From Alloactinosynnema sp. L-07 (GTDB lineage Bacteria > Actinomycetota > Actinomycetes > Mycobacteriales > Pseudonocardiaceae), in NCBI RefSeq assembly GCF_900070365.1, contig NZ_LN850107.1, positions 62,001 to 126,000 of the forward strand: DNA of 64,000 bases, given 5' to 3'. The translations under genes and the position numbers were made by a program. Below the pieces are notes generated by a model. That model was not told the origin of the DNA. It did no database searches and was given only the letters and a program-made list of their open reading frames with translations. How positions within the stretch are numbered: the stretch's first letter is position 1; every line of letters begins with the position of its first letter. Shown piece after piece: positions 27,441-35,765 of this stretch.

Positions 27441-27806
27441 GTGCGCGCACCCTTGCACGTGACCACACGCGTGACGCGCTCCGCTGTCGTGGTCTCCGCC
27501 GTGGGCCGGGTCGACCTGATGTCCGAGGGGCCGTGGCGCGACCAGATCGAGGACGCCTGCGTCGAGGAAAGTCTCAAAACCCTGTTGGTGGTGGACCTGT
27601 CCGGGGTGACGTACCTGAGCGTGGGCACGGCGCCGCTGCTGCTGCGGGCGCACCACCACTGCCTGCACCGCGGCAGACGCCTGCGCGTGGCGGTCCCGCC
27701 GGGCGCGGTCCTGGGCACCTTGCAGATCACCGGCGTGGCCGAGGCTGTGGCGCTGTTCCGCGACTTGGACTCGGCGCTGCGGCCCGCGGTGTTGTCGTCT
27801 TGGTAA
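27441..27806 (+). CDS. STAS-domain protein (anti-sigma-factor antagonist-like)
   Basis: A 121-residue protein covering a single STAS domain: strands VVVSAVGRVDLMSEG and LVVDLSGVTYLSVGTAPLLLRAHHH around the usual phosphorylation loop. The typical D-S-S/T is replaced here by LSVGTAP, with Ser and Thr candidates. GTG at 27441 follows GGAGG. Such proteins switch partner anti-sigma factors, but no kinase or sigma gene is nearby. Confidence 0.75.
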   Translation: MRAPLHVTTRVTRSAVVVSAVGRVDLMSEGPWRDQIEDACVEESLKTLLVVDLSGVTYLSVGTAPLLLRAHHHCLHRGRRLRVAVPPGAVLGTLQITGVAEAVALFRDLDSALRPAVLSSW

Positions 27807-28132
27807 GAATGTTGGTCCCAGAAACATATCCGCAACTGGCAAAAAACCGCGAACGGACGAATTGCAAGAGCCCTTTCGAGTGTTTTTCAGAGTCTTGGCC
27901 ACACAATGAGCCGATCGTGCGTGCTGGTGTACCCGTGAGTCATTCACCTCCGATCTGGTCGCACCCGGTGGCCATCCGCCCGTGATCTTCATTCGGACGG
28001 GAGTCCCGTTCGCGTGGGGTCGACAGCGAAGGGTGTGACCTGGGGTAATCACCAGCGGTGATCGTATGGTGACGGATCGTTCAGGCTGGTAGCCGTTGTT
28101 CAGCGGTGAGAACCAACCGGAAGGACCTTTCG
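27807..28132. other. Intergenic region with AT-richer DNA and one palindrome
   Basis: This 326-base gap has noticeably more A and T than its surroundings (for example GGCAAAAAACCGCGAACGG near 27840) and no convincing ORF. A perfect 6-3-6 inverted repeat, ATCACCAGCGGTGAT, lies at 28048-28062, about 70 bases upstream of the secreted-protein start at 28133, and is a plausible regulator site. GGAAGGA before ATG 28133 is the ribosome-binding site. Confidence 0.4.
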
Positions 28133-28681
28133 ATGAATCGTCACCTCGTTCGGCTTGTGGCCTCGGTCACGACCGTGAGCGTGCTCTCTCTGGCCGGGGC
28201 CGGTATGGCGACCGCGACCACGCCGACGCCCGACCAGCCCCCGGCCGCGGCCGTGTCGACCTCCGACACCGTCAAGCAGCTCCAGGTCATGCACGACCGC
28301 ATCAAGACGGCACACGACGCCGAGGACGTTGCCGAACTGCTCACCTCGGTCACCGAACTGCGGCCCGTCCTCGACGACGTCCGCGACGTCGCCAGGACAA
28401 GTCAGACGCTCGACCTGGTCGAGGAGGCCGACGACACGGCCGCCCAGATCCAGGCCAAGCTGCTGCCGCTGGGTCTGCCGGACCCGATCTCGGCCGTCGC
28501 AGGCCTGGTCGCGTCCCTGCTGTCGCTGGTGATGAACCTGTTGGGCAGCCTGCTGGCGTCTTTGCCGATCCCGTTGCCGCTCCCACTGCCGCTGCCCGCG
28601 CCCGCCCCGGCGCCCGCTCCGGCGCCCGCCCCGGTTCCGGCGCCGCTCCCACTGCCGCTGCCGCTGCCGAACAACCCCTGA
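28133..28681 (+). CDS. Secreted protein with proline-rich C-terminus
   Basis: A 182-residue protein with a signal peptide (MNRHLVRLVASVTTVSVLSL, cleavage near ATATT). It then has a helical, acidic mid-region (~45-115), a hydrophobic segment (VAGLVASLLSLVMNLLGSLL, ~125-145) and a C-terminal tail of alternating LP and AP dipeptides ending in NNP. The tail could span the cell wall. ATG at 28133 follows GGAAGGA. I do not recognise a family. The gene ends in a strong terminator directly before MITE copy B. Confidence 0.75.
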   Translation: MNRHLVRLVASVTTVSVLSLAGAGMATATTPTPDQPPAAAVSTSDTVKQLQVMHDRIKTAHDAEDVAELLTSVTELRPVLDDVRDVARTSQTLDLVEEADDTAAQIQAKLLPLGLPDPISAVAGLVASLLSLVMNLLGSLLASLPIPLPLPLPLPAPAPAPAPAPAPVPAPLPLPLPLPNNP

Positions 28682-28707
28682 TCACCAGAGGAGTCACCGC
28701 ACCGTCG

Positions 28708-28748
28708 ACTCGCCCCCGATTGTCCGAACAGGACAGTCGGGGGCGAGT
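28708..28748 (+). terminator. Hairpin terminator upstream of MITE copy B
   Basis: Eighteen-base arms (28708-28725 and 28731-28748, beginning ACTCGCCCCCGA) pair with one G-T position around a 5-base loop, 27 bases after the secreted-protein stop. The MITE target site begins two bases further on. Confidence 0.75.
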
Positions 28749-28750
28749 AC

Positions 28751-28915
28751 TAGTGTTCTGCACCCGAAATCCGGTGCATAAGTCGGTGGTCCAGGTTTCC
28801 GCTGGGTGTGCGGACGGAAGGTCCTCGTACTGGTTGTCCGTGGGCTTTTCGGCCGTGCGGCCAGCGGGAAGCTGGGCCGCCGAATTATGTGGCGGATTTC
28901 GGGTGCAGGACACTA
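28751..28915 (-). mobile_element. MITE-like element, copy B (161 bp plus TA duplications)
   Basis: The element spans 28753-28913, flanked by TA at 28751-28752 and 28914-28915 within CTAG. It is the reverse complement of copy A at 11495-11655, identical at 160 of 161 positions by direct comparison. The only change is at 28846. As in copy A, the right-hand CTAG is followed by TCA, the reverse-strand stop codon of the next leftward gene (here the sulfatase-like gene). The near-identity implies recent transposition or ongoing gene conversion. Confidence 0.85.
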
Positions 28916-28916
28916 G

Positions 28917-30518
28917 TCACCGCCGGTGGTCGCTCGGGCCGAACACGGTGAGGAAGCGGTCGCGGAAGGCCTCCATCGGCCAGACCGGGGCCGATCGGCC
29001 TGGTCGCAGGCCCTCGTCCCACCGCCAGTCGGAGATCCGGTCGATGACGGCGCGGTCGCGGGTGACGACGGTGACCGGGACGTCGCGGCCCGCGTCCGGG
29101 CCGGTCACGACCTGGGCGGGCTGGTGGTCGCCGACGAGCACGAGCACCAGGTCGTCGTCGCCGTAGGTCTCCACATAGGACACAAGGGTGTCCACCGTGT
29201 ATTCGACCGCGCGGGCGTAGTCGCCGCGGACCTCGGCGGGGTCCCGGTTGAAGATCGTCTCGGCCGCCTTGCCGCCGGACGGCATCCCGGCGAAGACCGA
29301 TCCGTCGCCCACGTCGGCCCAGTCGACCGGCCGCGGCACCGGCGTCCACGGCGCGTGGCTCGACAGCAGGGCGATGGTGGCCATGGTCGGCGGCTGGTCC
29401 GGCGTGGTCTGCTCGAAGCGCTGGAACGCCGACAGCGTGTACTGGTCTGGCATGGCGGAGAACCCGAAGCTCGGGCCATGGTAGCCGAGATCCGCGGCCG
29501 GGTAGATCCGGTCGTAGCCGAAGAACTCGCCCTCCGGCCAGGCCTCGCTGATCCCGGGCGCCACCCCGACCGTGCGCCAGGCGGCGCGCTGGAAGGCGTG
29601 GTTGAGGGTCAGCCGGTCGCTGGCGATCAGCGTGCGATAGCGCTGCTGGTTGTCGATCCGCACGCCCGAGAGCAGGGTGGCCTGGGCGAGCCAGCTGCCG
29701 CCGCCCGCCGTCGGCGAGGTGAGGAATCCGCTGCGGGCGGCGAAGCCCGCGTCCTGCAGCCGCCGGGTCCCCGAGTCGAGCGCGGCGGTGACGCGCGGCG
29801 CCAGCCCAGGATCTTCGACCGCGCTGCGGCCATAGCTCTCGACGAAGGCGATGACGACGTCCTTGCCGCGCAGCCCGGTCAGCAGCTGGGTGCCGGGGGT
29901 GTCCCGGAACGCGTCGACGGCGGCCTCGGCGGCGAACCGCTCCTGGTCGCGCAGGCTCGCGTTCACCGCACGCGCGTGGGCGAACGCCGTCGCGGCCGTA
30001 TTGCTGGAGACGACGGGCACGCCTGGCACGGTGACGACGATCGACAGGACTGACAGCGCCGCCACGGTCCTGACTGTCGCGGTGCGGTGCCGGACCGCCA
30101 CCGAACTAACCCTCGACACGGATAGCGTCGTGAGCGCGATCAGGGCGATGGCGGCGACGATGGCCGCCGCGACCGCGCCGACCGCGGCACCGCCGCCCGC
30201 GGTCACCTGGACGTAGTCGACCGCCGGGCCGAGCAGGGGCCAGTCCAGGACCAGGTCGAACGGCCGGTTCAGCACCGTGTCGAACCCGATGTCCATGACC
30301 TTCACGACCGCGAGCAGGCCAAGGGCGAGCCCGCCCACGCGGACCGCCCAGCGCCGGGGCCCGATTGGCAGCACCAGGAGCAGGACGGCGCCCGCGAGCG
30401 CTTCGGCGGGGATCCGCGCGAACGCCCCGAGCGTGAGTCGGTCGGCGTCGCTGGGGGTGAGGAGGACGGCCAGCACGAAGAGGGCCGCGAAGACCGTGGT
30501 TGCCCGCCGAACGATCAC
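28917..30518 (-). CDS. Membrane sulfatase/phosphoglycerol-transferase-like protein
   Basis: A 533-residue protein with about five N-terminal membrane helices (to ~190) and a large extracytoplasmic domain of the alkaline phosphatase/sulfatase superfamily. Recognisable pieces are KDVVIAFVESYGRSAVED (metal and nucleophile region, with Ser/Thr candidates), ATIALLSSHAPWTPVP, and VLVLVGDHQPAQVV with the metal-binding DH pair. The layout resembles lipoteichoic-acid-synthase-like enzymes. GTG at 30518 follows GAGAGAGGGG; GTG at 30551 is an alternative. It may modify a cell-surface glycolipid or polymer. Confidence 0.75.
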   Translation of the reverse strand: MIVRRATTVFAALFVLAVLLTPSDADRLTLGAFARIPAEALAGAVLLLVLPIGPRRWAVRVGGLALGLLAVVKVMDIGFDTVLNRPFDLVLDWPLLGPAVDYVQVTAGGGAAVGAVAAAIVAAIALIALTTLSVSRVSSVAVRHRTATVRTVAALSVLSIVVTVPGVPVVSSNTAATAFAHARAVNASLRDQERFAAEAAVDAFRDTPGTQLLTGLRGKDVVIAFVESYGRSAVEDPGLAPRVTAALDSGTRRLQDAGFAARSGFLTSPTAGGGSWLAQATLLSGVRIDNQQRYRTLIASDRLTLNHAFQRAAWRTVGVAPGISEAWPEGEFFGYDRIYPAADLGYHGPSFGFSAMPDQYTLSAFQRFEQTTPDQPPTMATIALLSSHAPWTPVPRPVDWADVGDGSVFAGMPSGGKAAETIFNRDPAEVRGDYARAVEYTVDTLVSYVETYGDDDLVLVLVGDHQPAQVVTGPDAGRDVPVTVVTRDRAVIDRISDWRWDEGLRPGRSAPVWPMEAFRDRFLTVFGPSDHRR

Positions 30519-30597
30519 TGTCGCCCCTCTCTCGGTGTTGGACCTACTCACTACACGTGCGCCCGCCGCCCTCGGTTCAGCTCGGTACGTTGGGTCC

Positions 30598-31272
30598 GTG
30601 ACCCGCCCGTATGTGCTGCTCAGCGTCGCCGTCAGCGTCGACGGCTATATCGGCGACCAGGGAACGCGGCGGCTGCCGCTGTCCAACGAGGCCGACTGGG
30701 ATCTCATCGACCAGGTGCGCGCCGAGTCCGACGCCATCCTGATCGGGGCGGGAACCGTTCGGCGGGACAACCCGCGCCTGCTCGTCTACAGCGCCGAACG
30801 CCGGGCCGCGCGGGTCGCGCGCGGGCTGCCCGAGTACCCCTTGAAGGTCACCGTGACCGGGTCGGGCAGGCTCGACCCGGAGCTGCGGTTCTGGCACACC
30901 GGCGGCCGGAAACTGGTCTACACCACCACTTCCGGCGAAGCGGCCGTCCCGGCGAGCCTGTCCGACCTCGCCGAAATCGTGGCGCTGGGCCCCGAGATCG
31001 AGGTCGGCGCGCTGCTCGACGACCTGGGCACGCGCGGGGTGAACCGGCTCATGGTGGAGGGCGGTGGTCGAGTCCACACCGCCTTCCTCACCGCGGGCCT
31101 GGCCGACGAGATCCGCCTCGCCGTTGCACCGATGCTGATCGGCCAGGCCGCCGCCCCGACCTTCCTGCACCCCGCCGAGTTCCCCGGCGGACCGAGCCGC
31201 CGGTTCCATCTGGAGGACGTGGTGAAGGTGGGGGACATGGCCGTGCTGCGCTTCTTCCCGAAGCGCGGCTGA
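30598..31272 (+). CDS. RibD C-terminal-type reductase (pyrimidine reductase/DHFR-like)
   Basis: A 224-residue protein matching the RibD reductase domain. The N-terminus YVLLSVAVSVDGYIGD, then IGAGTVRRDNPRL, VNRLMVEGGGRVHTAFL and a C-terminal LRFFP are the usual NADPH and substrate motifs. In riboflavin synthesis this domain reduces the ribosylamino-pyrimidine formed from GTP. A GTP cyclohydrolase II homologue lies 6 kb away in the same locus, so a reduction in a related pyrimidine/pterin pathway is likely. Its stop codon directly abuts the stop of the convergent DoxX gene. Confidence 0.85.
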   Translation: MTRPYVLLSVAVSVDGYIGDQGTRRLPLSNEADWDLIDQVRAESDAILIGAGTVRRDNPRLLVYSAERRAARVARGLPEYPLKVTVTGSGRLDPELRFWHTGGRKLVYTTTSGEAAVPASLSDLAEIVALGPEIEVGALLDDLGTRGVNRLMVEGGGRVHTAFLTAGLADEIRLAVAPMLIGQAAAPTFLHPAEFPGGPSRRFHLEDVVKVGDMAVLRFFPKRG

Positions 31273-31662
31273 TCAGCGCCGGACTTTGTCGATCAGCGCG
31301 ACGATCGTGTCCAGCCGGAGCAGGGCCACGCCTGCGCACAGGGCGAGCAGGACGGCGGGCAGCACCGCGTCACCGTTGGCCAGCAGGAACAGCTCGGTGC
31401 CGACGGCGCCGACCATGACCCCGGCCAGCCCGAGCGCGGCCAGGCCGCACAGGCGCGGGATCAGCAGGCCGATCGCGCCCGCGATCTCCAGCGACCCGGT
31501 GAGGTAGCGCAGCCACTGGCCGAAGCCGATCTCGTCGAACTTGCGGACGAGATCGTCGCCGAACAGCATGAAGGCGCTGTAGACGAAATACGCGGCCAGC
31601 GTCACCTGCACGATCCACAGTCCGGCGGTTCGCGCCCGCGCGGCAACTCCTTGATCAGACAT
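31273..31662 (-). CDS. DoxX-like membrane protein
   Basis: A 129-residue protein with four hydrophobic helices in the DoxX pattern (VQVTLAAYFVYSAFMLFGDDLVRKFDEIGFG, then LTGSLEIAGAIGLLIPRL). ATG at 31662 overlaps the 3' end of the CDP-alcohol phosphotransferase gene by 8 bases, so the two are one operon. DoxX-type proteins are associated with respiratory or redox membrane complexes, but the role here is unknown. Confidence 0.8.
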   Translation of the reverse strand: MSDQGVAARARTAGLWIVQVTLAAYFVYSAFMLFGDDLVRKFDEIGFGQWLRYLTGSLEIAGAIGLLIPRLCGLAALGLAGVMVGAVGTELFLLANGDAVLPAVLLALCAGVALLRLDTIVALIDKVRR

Positions 31663-32389
31663 AGGAGCATCCTTCCGTCGGTGCCGAGAGGGAAGCCACC
31701 CGGGACGTCCACAGGCCGAGGACGTCGCGGCCGAACGAGGCGGCCAGCGCGATGAGGGCCAGCCCGACCAGCAGCTCCGCGTGCGGGACGACCCCGGACG
31801 CGGCGACGACCAGCAGGATTCCCTGCGCCGCTGCGACGGCCTTGCGGGCCACGCTCGGCGAGAGCGGCCCGCTGAGCCACGGCAGCGCCCACGACGCCGC
31901 CACGAAGGCGTAGCGCATGACGCCGATCAGCAGCGCCCACGGGCCGACGACGAAGGCGACGTGCACGCTGAGCACCAGGATCAGGAACGCGTCGACCTCC
32001 ATGTCGAAGCGCGCGCCGAGCGCGGACGCGGTGCCGGTGCGCCGCGCGACCTGCCCGTCGACGAAGTCCAGTGCCAGCGCGATGCCCGCGAGCGCCACGA
32101 GCACCGCGGTCGGACCGGTCCCGGTCACCACCAGCGCGGTCACCCCGCCGACCAGCAGGCCCCGCAACAGGGTCACCCGGTCGGCCGGTCCGAGCGTGAC
32201 CGTGCCGGACCGCCGCATCGCCCCGCTCAGCAGCGCCCACGTGGCCACGCCGTAGGCCAGGCCCGCGAGCCAGCCGGTCGGGCCGAGTTCGGTGACGCCG
32301 TCGAGCGCGCCGAGCACCATGAACTGGAGGAAGGCCCAGAGCGCGTGCTCCTGCGCGACGGGGGTCGTGCTGTGCTGAAGTGTGGTCAT
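31655..32389 (-). CDS. CDP-alcohol phosphatidyltransferase family protein
   Basis: A 244-residue integral membrane enzyme. The CDP-alcohol motif is complete from the DFVDG around residue 108: D-x2-DG-x2-AR-x8-G-x3-D-x3-D (DFVDGQVARR then G-ARFD-MEVD). Such enzymes displace CMP from a CDP-alcohol with a second alcohol, building phospholipids or phospho-polyol lipids. ATG at 32389 is preferred over the far upstream starts. It is divergent from the MDR dehydrogenase (29-base gap), suggesting a shared promoter and a lipid-linking step in this locus. Confidence 0.85.
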   Translation of the reverse strand: MTTLQHSTTPVAQEHALWAFLQFMVLGALDGVTELGPTGWLAGLAYGVATWALLSGAMRRSGTVTLGPADRVTLLRGLLVGGVTALVVTGTGPTAVLVALAGIALALDFVDGQVARRTGTASALGARFDMEVDAFLILVLSVHVAFVVGPWALLIGVMRYAFVAASWALPWLSGPLSPSVARKAVAAAQGILLVVAASGVVPHAELLVGLALIALAASFGRDVLGLWTSRVASLSAPTEGCSYV

Positions 32390-32417
32390 CACGCGGGCCC
32401 TTTCCGGGAGGTTAAGG

Positions 32418-33395
32418 ATGACACGCACGGCACGGGCCTTTTGGTTCACTTCCGCAGAAGAAAGTGTGATCCTCCCTGCTCAGCTGCCTGCGCCAGGCCC
32501 GGACGAAGTGGAAGTCCGGACCCTGTTCTCGGCGGTGAGCCGGGGCACCGAGACCCTGGTCGCGCGCGGCGGGGTGCCCGAGAGCCAGTACGGGCCGATG
32601 CGGGCGCCGTTCCAGGAAGGCGACTTCCCCTGGCCGGTCAAGTACGGGTATCTCAGCGTCGGCGTGGTCGAGGCCGGGCCGCCCGGACTGCTCGGCCGCA
32701 CGGTGTTCTGCCTCTATCCACATCAGACTCGCTACGTGGTGCCCGCCGCCGCCGTGACCCCGGTGCCCGACGCCGTTCCCCCCGGGCGGGCGGTGCTCGC
32801 GGGCACCGTGGAGACGGCGGTCAACGCGCTGTGGGACGCGGCGCCGCTGCTGGGTGACCGGGTCGCGGTGGTCGGCGGTGGGATGGTCGGCTGCGCGGTC
32901 GCGGCCCTGCTGGCCAGGTTCCCCGGGGTTCGGGTCCAGCTCGTCGACACCGACCCGGCCCGCGCGGCGGTCGCGGCGGCGCTCGGCGTCGAGTTCGCGT
33001 CGCCGGACAGCGCCGAGGTCGACCGCGACCTGGTGCTGCACGCCTCCGCCACCGAGGCCGGGCTCGCGCGGTCGCTGGAACTGCTGCGGCCGGAGGGCAG
33101 GCTCATCGAGCTGAGCTGGTACGGCGACCGCCGGGTCAGTGTGCCGCTGGGCGAGTTCTTCCACTCCCGCAGGCTCACGGTGCGCGCCAGCCAGGTCGGC
33201 ACGGTGGCGCGGCCCGACCGGACTTTCGGCGAACGGATGGCGCTGGCGCTGGACCTGCTCGCCGATCCCAGGTTCGACGCGCTGATCACGGGGGAGTGCC
33301 GCTTCGACGAATTGCCCGAGGTGATGTCGCGGCTGGCCCGCGCCGAGATCGCCACCCTGTGCCACCGCGTTGACTACGCTGCCGCTGGTGAGTGA
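32418..33395 (+). CDS. MDR-family zinc-type alcohol dehydrogenase homologue
   Basis: A 325-residue medium-chain dehydrogenase/reductase. The Rossmann motif is VAVVGGGMVGCAVAALL (~155-171), with an Asp after the second strand (LVDTDPARA) favouring NAD(H). The GroES-like N-terminal domain has VSRGTETLVARGG, where classic ADHs have the catalytic Cys, so the catalytic zinc may be absent. It resembles BchC-like dehydrogenases, which act on an hydroxyethyl or secondary alcohol. AGGTTAAGG precedes ATG 32418. It overlaps the creatininase-like gene. Confidence 0.82.
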   Translation: MTRTARAFWFTSAEESVILPAQLPAPGPDEVEVRTLFSAVSRGTETLVARGGVPESQYGPMRAPFQEGDFPWPVKYGYLSVGVVEAGPPGLLGRTVFCLYPHQTRYVVPAAAVTPVPDAVPPGRAVLAGTVETAVNALWDAAPLLGDRVAVVGGGMVGCAVAALLARFPGVRVQLVDTDPARAAVAAALGVEFASPDSAEVDRDLVLHASATEAGLARSLELLRPEGRLIELSWYGDRRVSVPLGEFFHSRRLTVRASQVGTVARPDRTFGERMALALDLLADPRFDALITGECRFDELPEVMSRLARAEIATLCHRVDYAAAGE

Positions 33396-34095
33396 CGCGT
33401 ACCTGGTGCCCCTGACCACCACCGCCGACGTGCGGGACCTCGGGGCGAAGGTCGCGCTGCTCCCCGTCGGCAGCCTCGAACAGCACGGGCCTCACCTGCC
33501 GCTGGTGACCGACACGGTGATCGCGTGCACCATCGCGCGGGAGGTCGCCGCGGCCTATCCGGTCCAGTTGCTCCCGCCCGTGACGATCTCGTGTTCGCAC
33601 GAGCACGCCGCCTGGCCGGGCACCGTCAGCATTTCGGCGCGGACCCTGCACGCGGTCGTCGAGGACATCGCCGACTCGCTGCGGCGGTCCGGGGTGCCGC
33701 ACCTGGTCGTGGTGAACGGCCACGGCGGCAACTACGTGCTGTCGAACGTGGTCCAGGAGGCGATGGGCGCGATGGCGCTCTTCCCGAGCCTGGACGACTG
33801 GCTGGGCGCCCGCGCGCTGGCCGGGATCGAGACCAGCATGGACACCGACATGCACGCCGGTGAGGTGGAGACCTCGATCCTCCTGCACGCCCACCCTGAC
33901 CTGGTGAAACCCGGTTACGAGACGAGTGACCACGTCGCCGACGACCGGCGGCACCTGCTCACGCTGGGCATGTCGGCCTACACGGAGTCCGGTGTGGTCG
34001 GCCGGGCGTCGCTCGCGTCAGCCCGCAAAGGCGAGGACCTGCTGGCCGGGTTGGTCGCGGCGTTCGCGGGGCACCTCGCGGCGCTTGACGGGTAG
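33388..34095 (+). CDS. Creatininase-family metal amidohydrolase
   Basis: The 235-residue product from GTG 33388 (TTG 33370 is possible) carries the two-metal creatininase signature: SLEQHGPHLPLVTD (Glu31, His33, Asp42), VNGHGGN (His112) and DMHAGEVETS (Glu159/Glu161). Members include creatininase, mycofactocin MftE and the archaeal ArfB deformylase, which removes formate from the formamido-pyrimidine made from GTP. Next to a GTP cyclohydrolase II homologue that may stop at the formylated stage, a deformylase role is attractive but unproven. Its 3' end overlaps the convergent membrane gene by 78 bases. Confidence 0.85.
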   Translation: MSDAYLVPLTTTADVRDLGAKVALLPVGSLEQHGPHLPLVTDTVIACTIAREVAAAYPVQLLPPVTISCSHEHAAWPGTVSISARTLHAVVEDIADSLRRSGVPHLVVVNGHGGNYVLSNVVQEAMGAMALFPSLDDWLGARALAGIETSMDTDMHAGEVETSILLHAHPDLVKPGYETSDHVADDRRHLLTLGMSAYTESGVVGRASLASARKGEDLLAGLVAAFAGHLAALDG

Positions 34096-34968
34096 CACCA
34101 CCAGGATGCCGGGCAGGCTCGCCACCAGCGCTAGGACGCCGTAGACCACGGCGGTGGTCAGGCCCTGCGCCGCGCCCAGCCCGGCGGCGCCGAAGGCCAC
34201 CGCGAGGAACGCCTCCCGCGGCCCGAACCCGCCGACGTTGATCGGCACGGCCATGACCAACAGCGCGAGGATGATCAGTGGGACCAGGGTGCCGACCGGC
34301 GCGGTCGAGCCCGCGGCCCGGGCCGCGACGATGAACAGGGCGACGTGGCCCGCGACGGCCGCCGCGGACAGTGTCACCAGGTGGGGAAGCGCGGCCCGGT
34401 CGAGGACCCCGACCCGCAGGTCCGCCCAGGTCGCCCGCAGCACCTCGCGGACTCGCGGGGCTCGCGCGGCGACGCCGACGGCCACCGTGAGCGCGATCAG
34501 GCACGCGATCACCACGTCGGCGCTCGGGACCAGGTCCAGGCCGCGGATGGGCTGGGTGAAGACCACCACGAGGCCGATGGCGACCAGGACGAGCTGGCCC
34601 GCGGTCCGCTCGAACACGACCGCGCGGACCCCGCGGCCGACGTCACCGGACTGCTTCCCGTGGCTCACCGCGCGGTGCACGTCGCCGAGGACGCCCGCCG
34701 GGAGCACCGCGTTGAGCAGCAGCGCGCGGTAGTAGTCCGCCACCGCGGTGCGCAGGTTCAGCGGGAGGCCGAGTCGGCGCGAGATCAGGCACCACCGCCA
34801 CGCGCTCGCCACCGTGGTCAGCCCGCCGATGGCGAGCGCGGCGACGACCGGCCACCCGGCGGCGGCGCGCAGGCCGTCGAGGAACGCGTCGGTTCCCAGC
34901 CGCAGACCGAGGCCGACGAGGACGGCGACCGCGAGGCCCAGCCGCAGCCACGGCCACAGGCGCTTCAT
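34018..34968 (-). CDS. Lysylphosphatidylglycerol-synthase-TM-like membrane protein (flippase-type)
   Basis: A 316-residue protein with eight or so membrane helices matching the LPG_synthase_TM / UPF0104 family. Typical pieces are RWCLISRRLGLPL, YYRALLLNAVLPAGVLGDVHRA and VPINVGGFGPREAFLA. The catalytic aminoacyl-transfer domain of MprF is absent, leaving only the flippase-like part. Translation is coupled to the upstream methyltransferase (ATG/TGA overlap). It may flip or export a lipid-linked product of the cluster (inference). Confidence 0.82.
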   Translation of the reverse strand: MKRLWPWLRLGLAVAVLVGLGLRLGTDAFLDGLRAAAGWPVVAALAIGGLTTVASAWRWCLISRRLGLPLNLRTAVADYYRALLLNAVLPAGVLGDVHRAVSHGKQSGDVGRGVRAVVFERTAGQLVLVAIGLVVVFTQPIRGLDLVPSADVVIACLIALTVAVGVAARAPRVREVLRATWADLRVGVLDRAALPHLVTLSAAAVAGHVALFIVAARAAGSTAPVGTLVPLIILALLVMAVPINVGGFGPREAFLAVAFGAAGLGAAQGLTTAVVYGVLALVASLPGILVVLPVKRREVPRERRDQPGQQVLAFAG

Positions 34969-35765
34969 CTGGTCACCTCCGGGACCGCGAGCAGATCCGT
35001 GTGGTGCACGACCACGCGGAACGGCGTCTCCAGCCTGCGCCGCAGGTAGGCGTCGGCCTCGGCGGCCAGGTCAGGTTTCTGCTCGACGGCCGCGCCGACC
35101 CAGCCCCGCAGCCATTCCTGGGCGAGGGCGGCCTGATTCGGGCCCAGACGCCACGGGCTCGGCCGGGTGGTCACGCGCGCGCCGAGTCCGCGGAAGGCTT
35201 CGGCGGTGACCGCCACGGCGTCCGGGCCGAGCAGCTCGTGTCCGTCGACGCGGCGGCGTTGGTGGGCGTTGAAGGCCGCCTCGAACTCGCTGTCCAACTT
35301 GTCCGCCGGGTCGAACTCGATGACTCCGGCGACGGACAGGGTGAACAGGGCGGGGACGCCCGCCCCGGCGCACGCGTTCGCCAGCGCCCGCACGTCGTCG
35401 GCGGTGAGCAGGTCCAGCAGCGCCGACGCGGTCACGAGGTCGGTGTCGTCGAGGTCAGCGGCGGTCAGCGCGGTCACGTCGCCCTCCTGGGTGCGCACGG
35501 TGACGTTCGGGCCCGCCACGCGTTCGGCCGCCAGCGCGAGCAGCCGGGGGTCCCGGTCGTGCAGCACCCATTCCTGGGGGCGACCCAGCCTGCCTGCGAG
35601 CCATCGGCCCATTGATCCTGTTCCACATCCCAGGTCACGTACGACCAAGGGGATTCGGTTCACAATGATCTTCGGAACCAGGTCGGCCAACTCGGCCGAC
35701 CGGGCGTCGGCGTCGGCGGGCTCGCGCAGTGCCAGCCATTCCGGGGCGAAACCAGGCGAGGTCAT
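34965..35765 (-). CDS. SAM-dependent methyltransferase, class I
   Basis: A 266-residue protein with the SAM-binding motif RDLGCGTGSMGRWLA (~43-57), an acidic residue after strand 2 (VLHDRDP), and EGDVTALTAADL for motif II. The C-terminal part (GPNQAALAQEWLRGWVGAAVEQ) is helical. It sits between a glycosyltransferase and a flippase-like gene with 4-base overlaps on both sides, so it acts in the same pathway. The methylated position cannot be told from sequence. Confidence 0.85.
   Translation of the reverse strand: MTSPGFAPEWLALREPADADARSAELADLVPKIIVNRIPLVVRDLGCGTGSMGRWLAGRLGRPQEWVLHDRDPRLLALAAERVAGPNVTVRTQEGDVTALTAADLDDTDLVTASALLDLLTADDVRALANACAGAGVPALFTLSVAGVIEFDPADKLDSEFEAAFNAHQRRRVDGHELLGPDAVAVTAEAFRGLGARVTTRPSPWRLGPNQAALAQEWLRGWVGAAVEQKPDLAAEADAYLRRRLETPFRVVVHHTDLLAVPEVTR

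Noticed and set aside
28560..28680. Repetitive CCGCTGCCG-type DNA suspected as a tandem repeat or CRISPR-like array
   Set aside because: It is in frame and encodes the LP/AP-rich tail of a secreted protein; there are no spacers.
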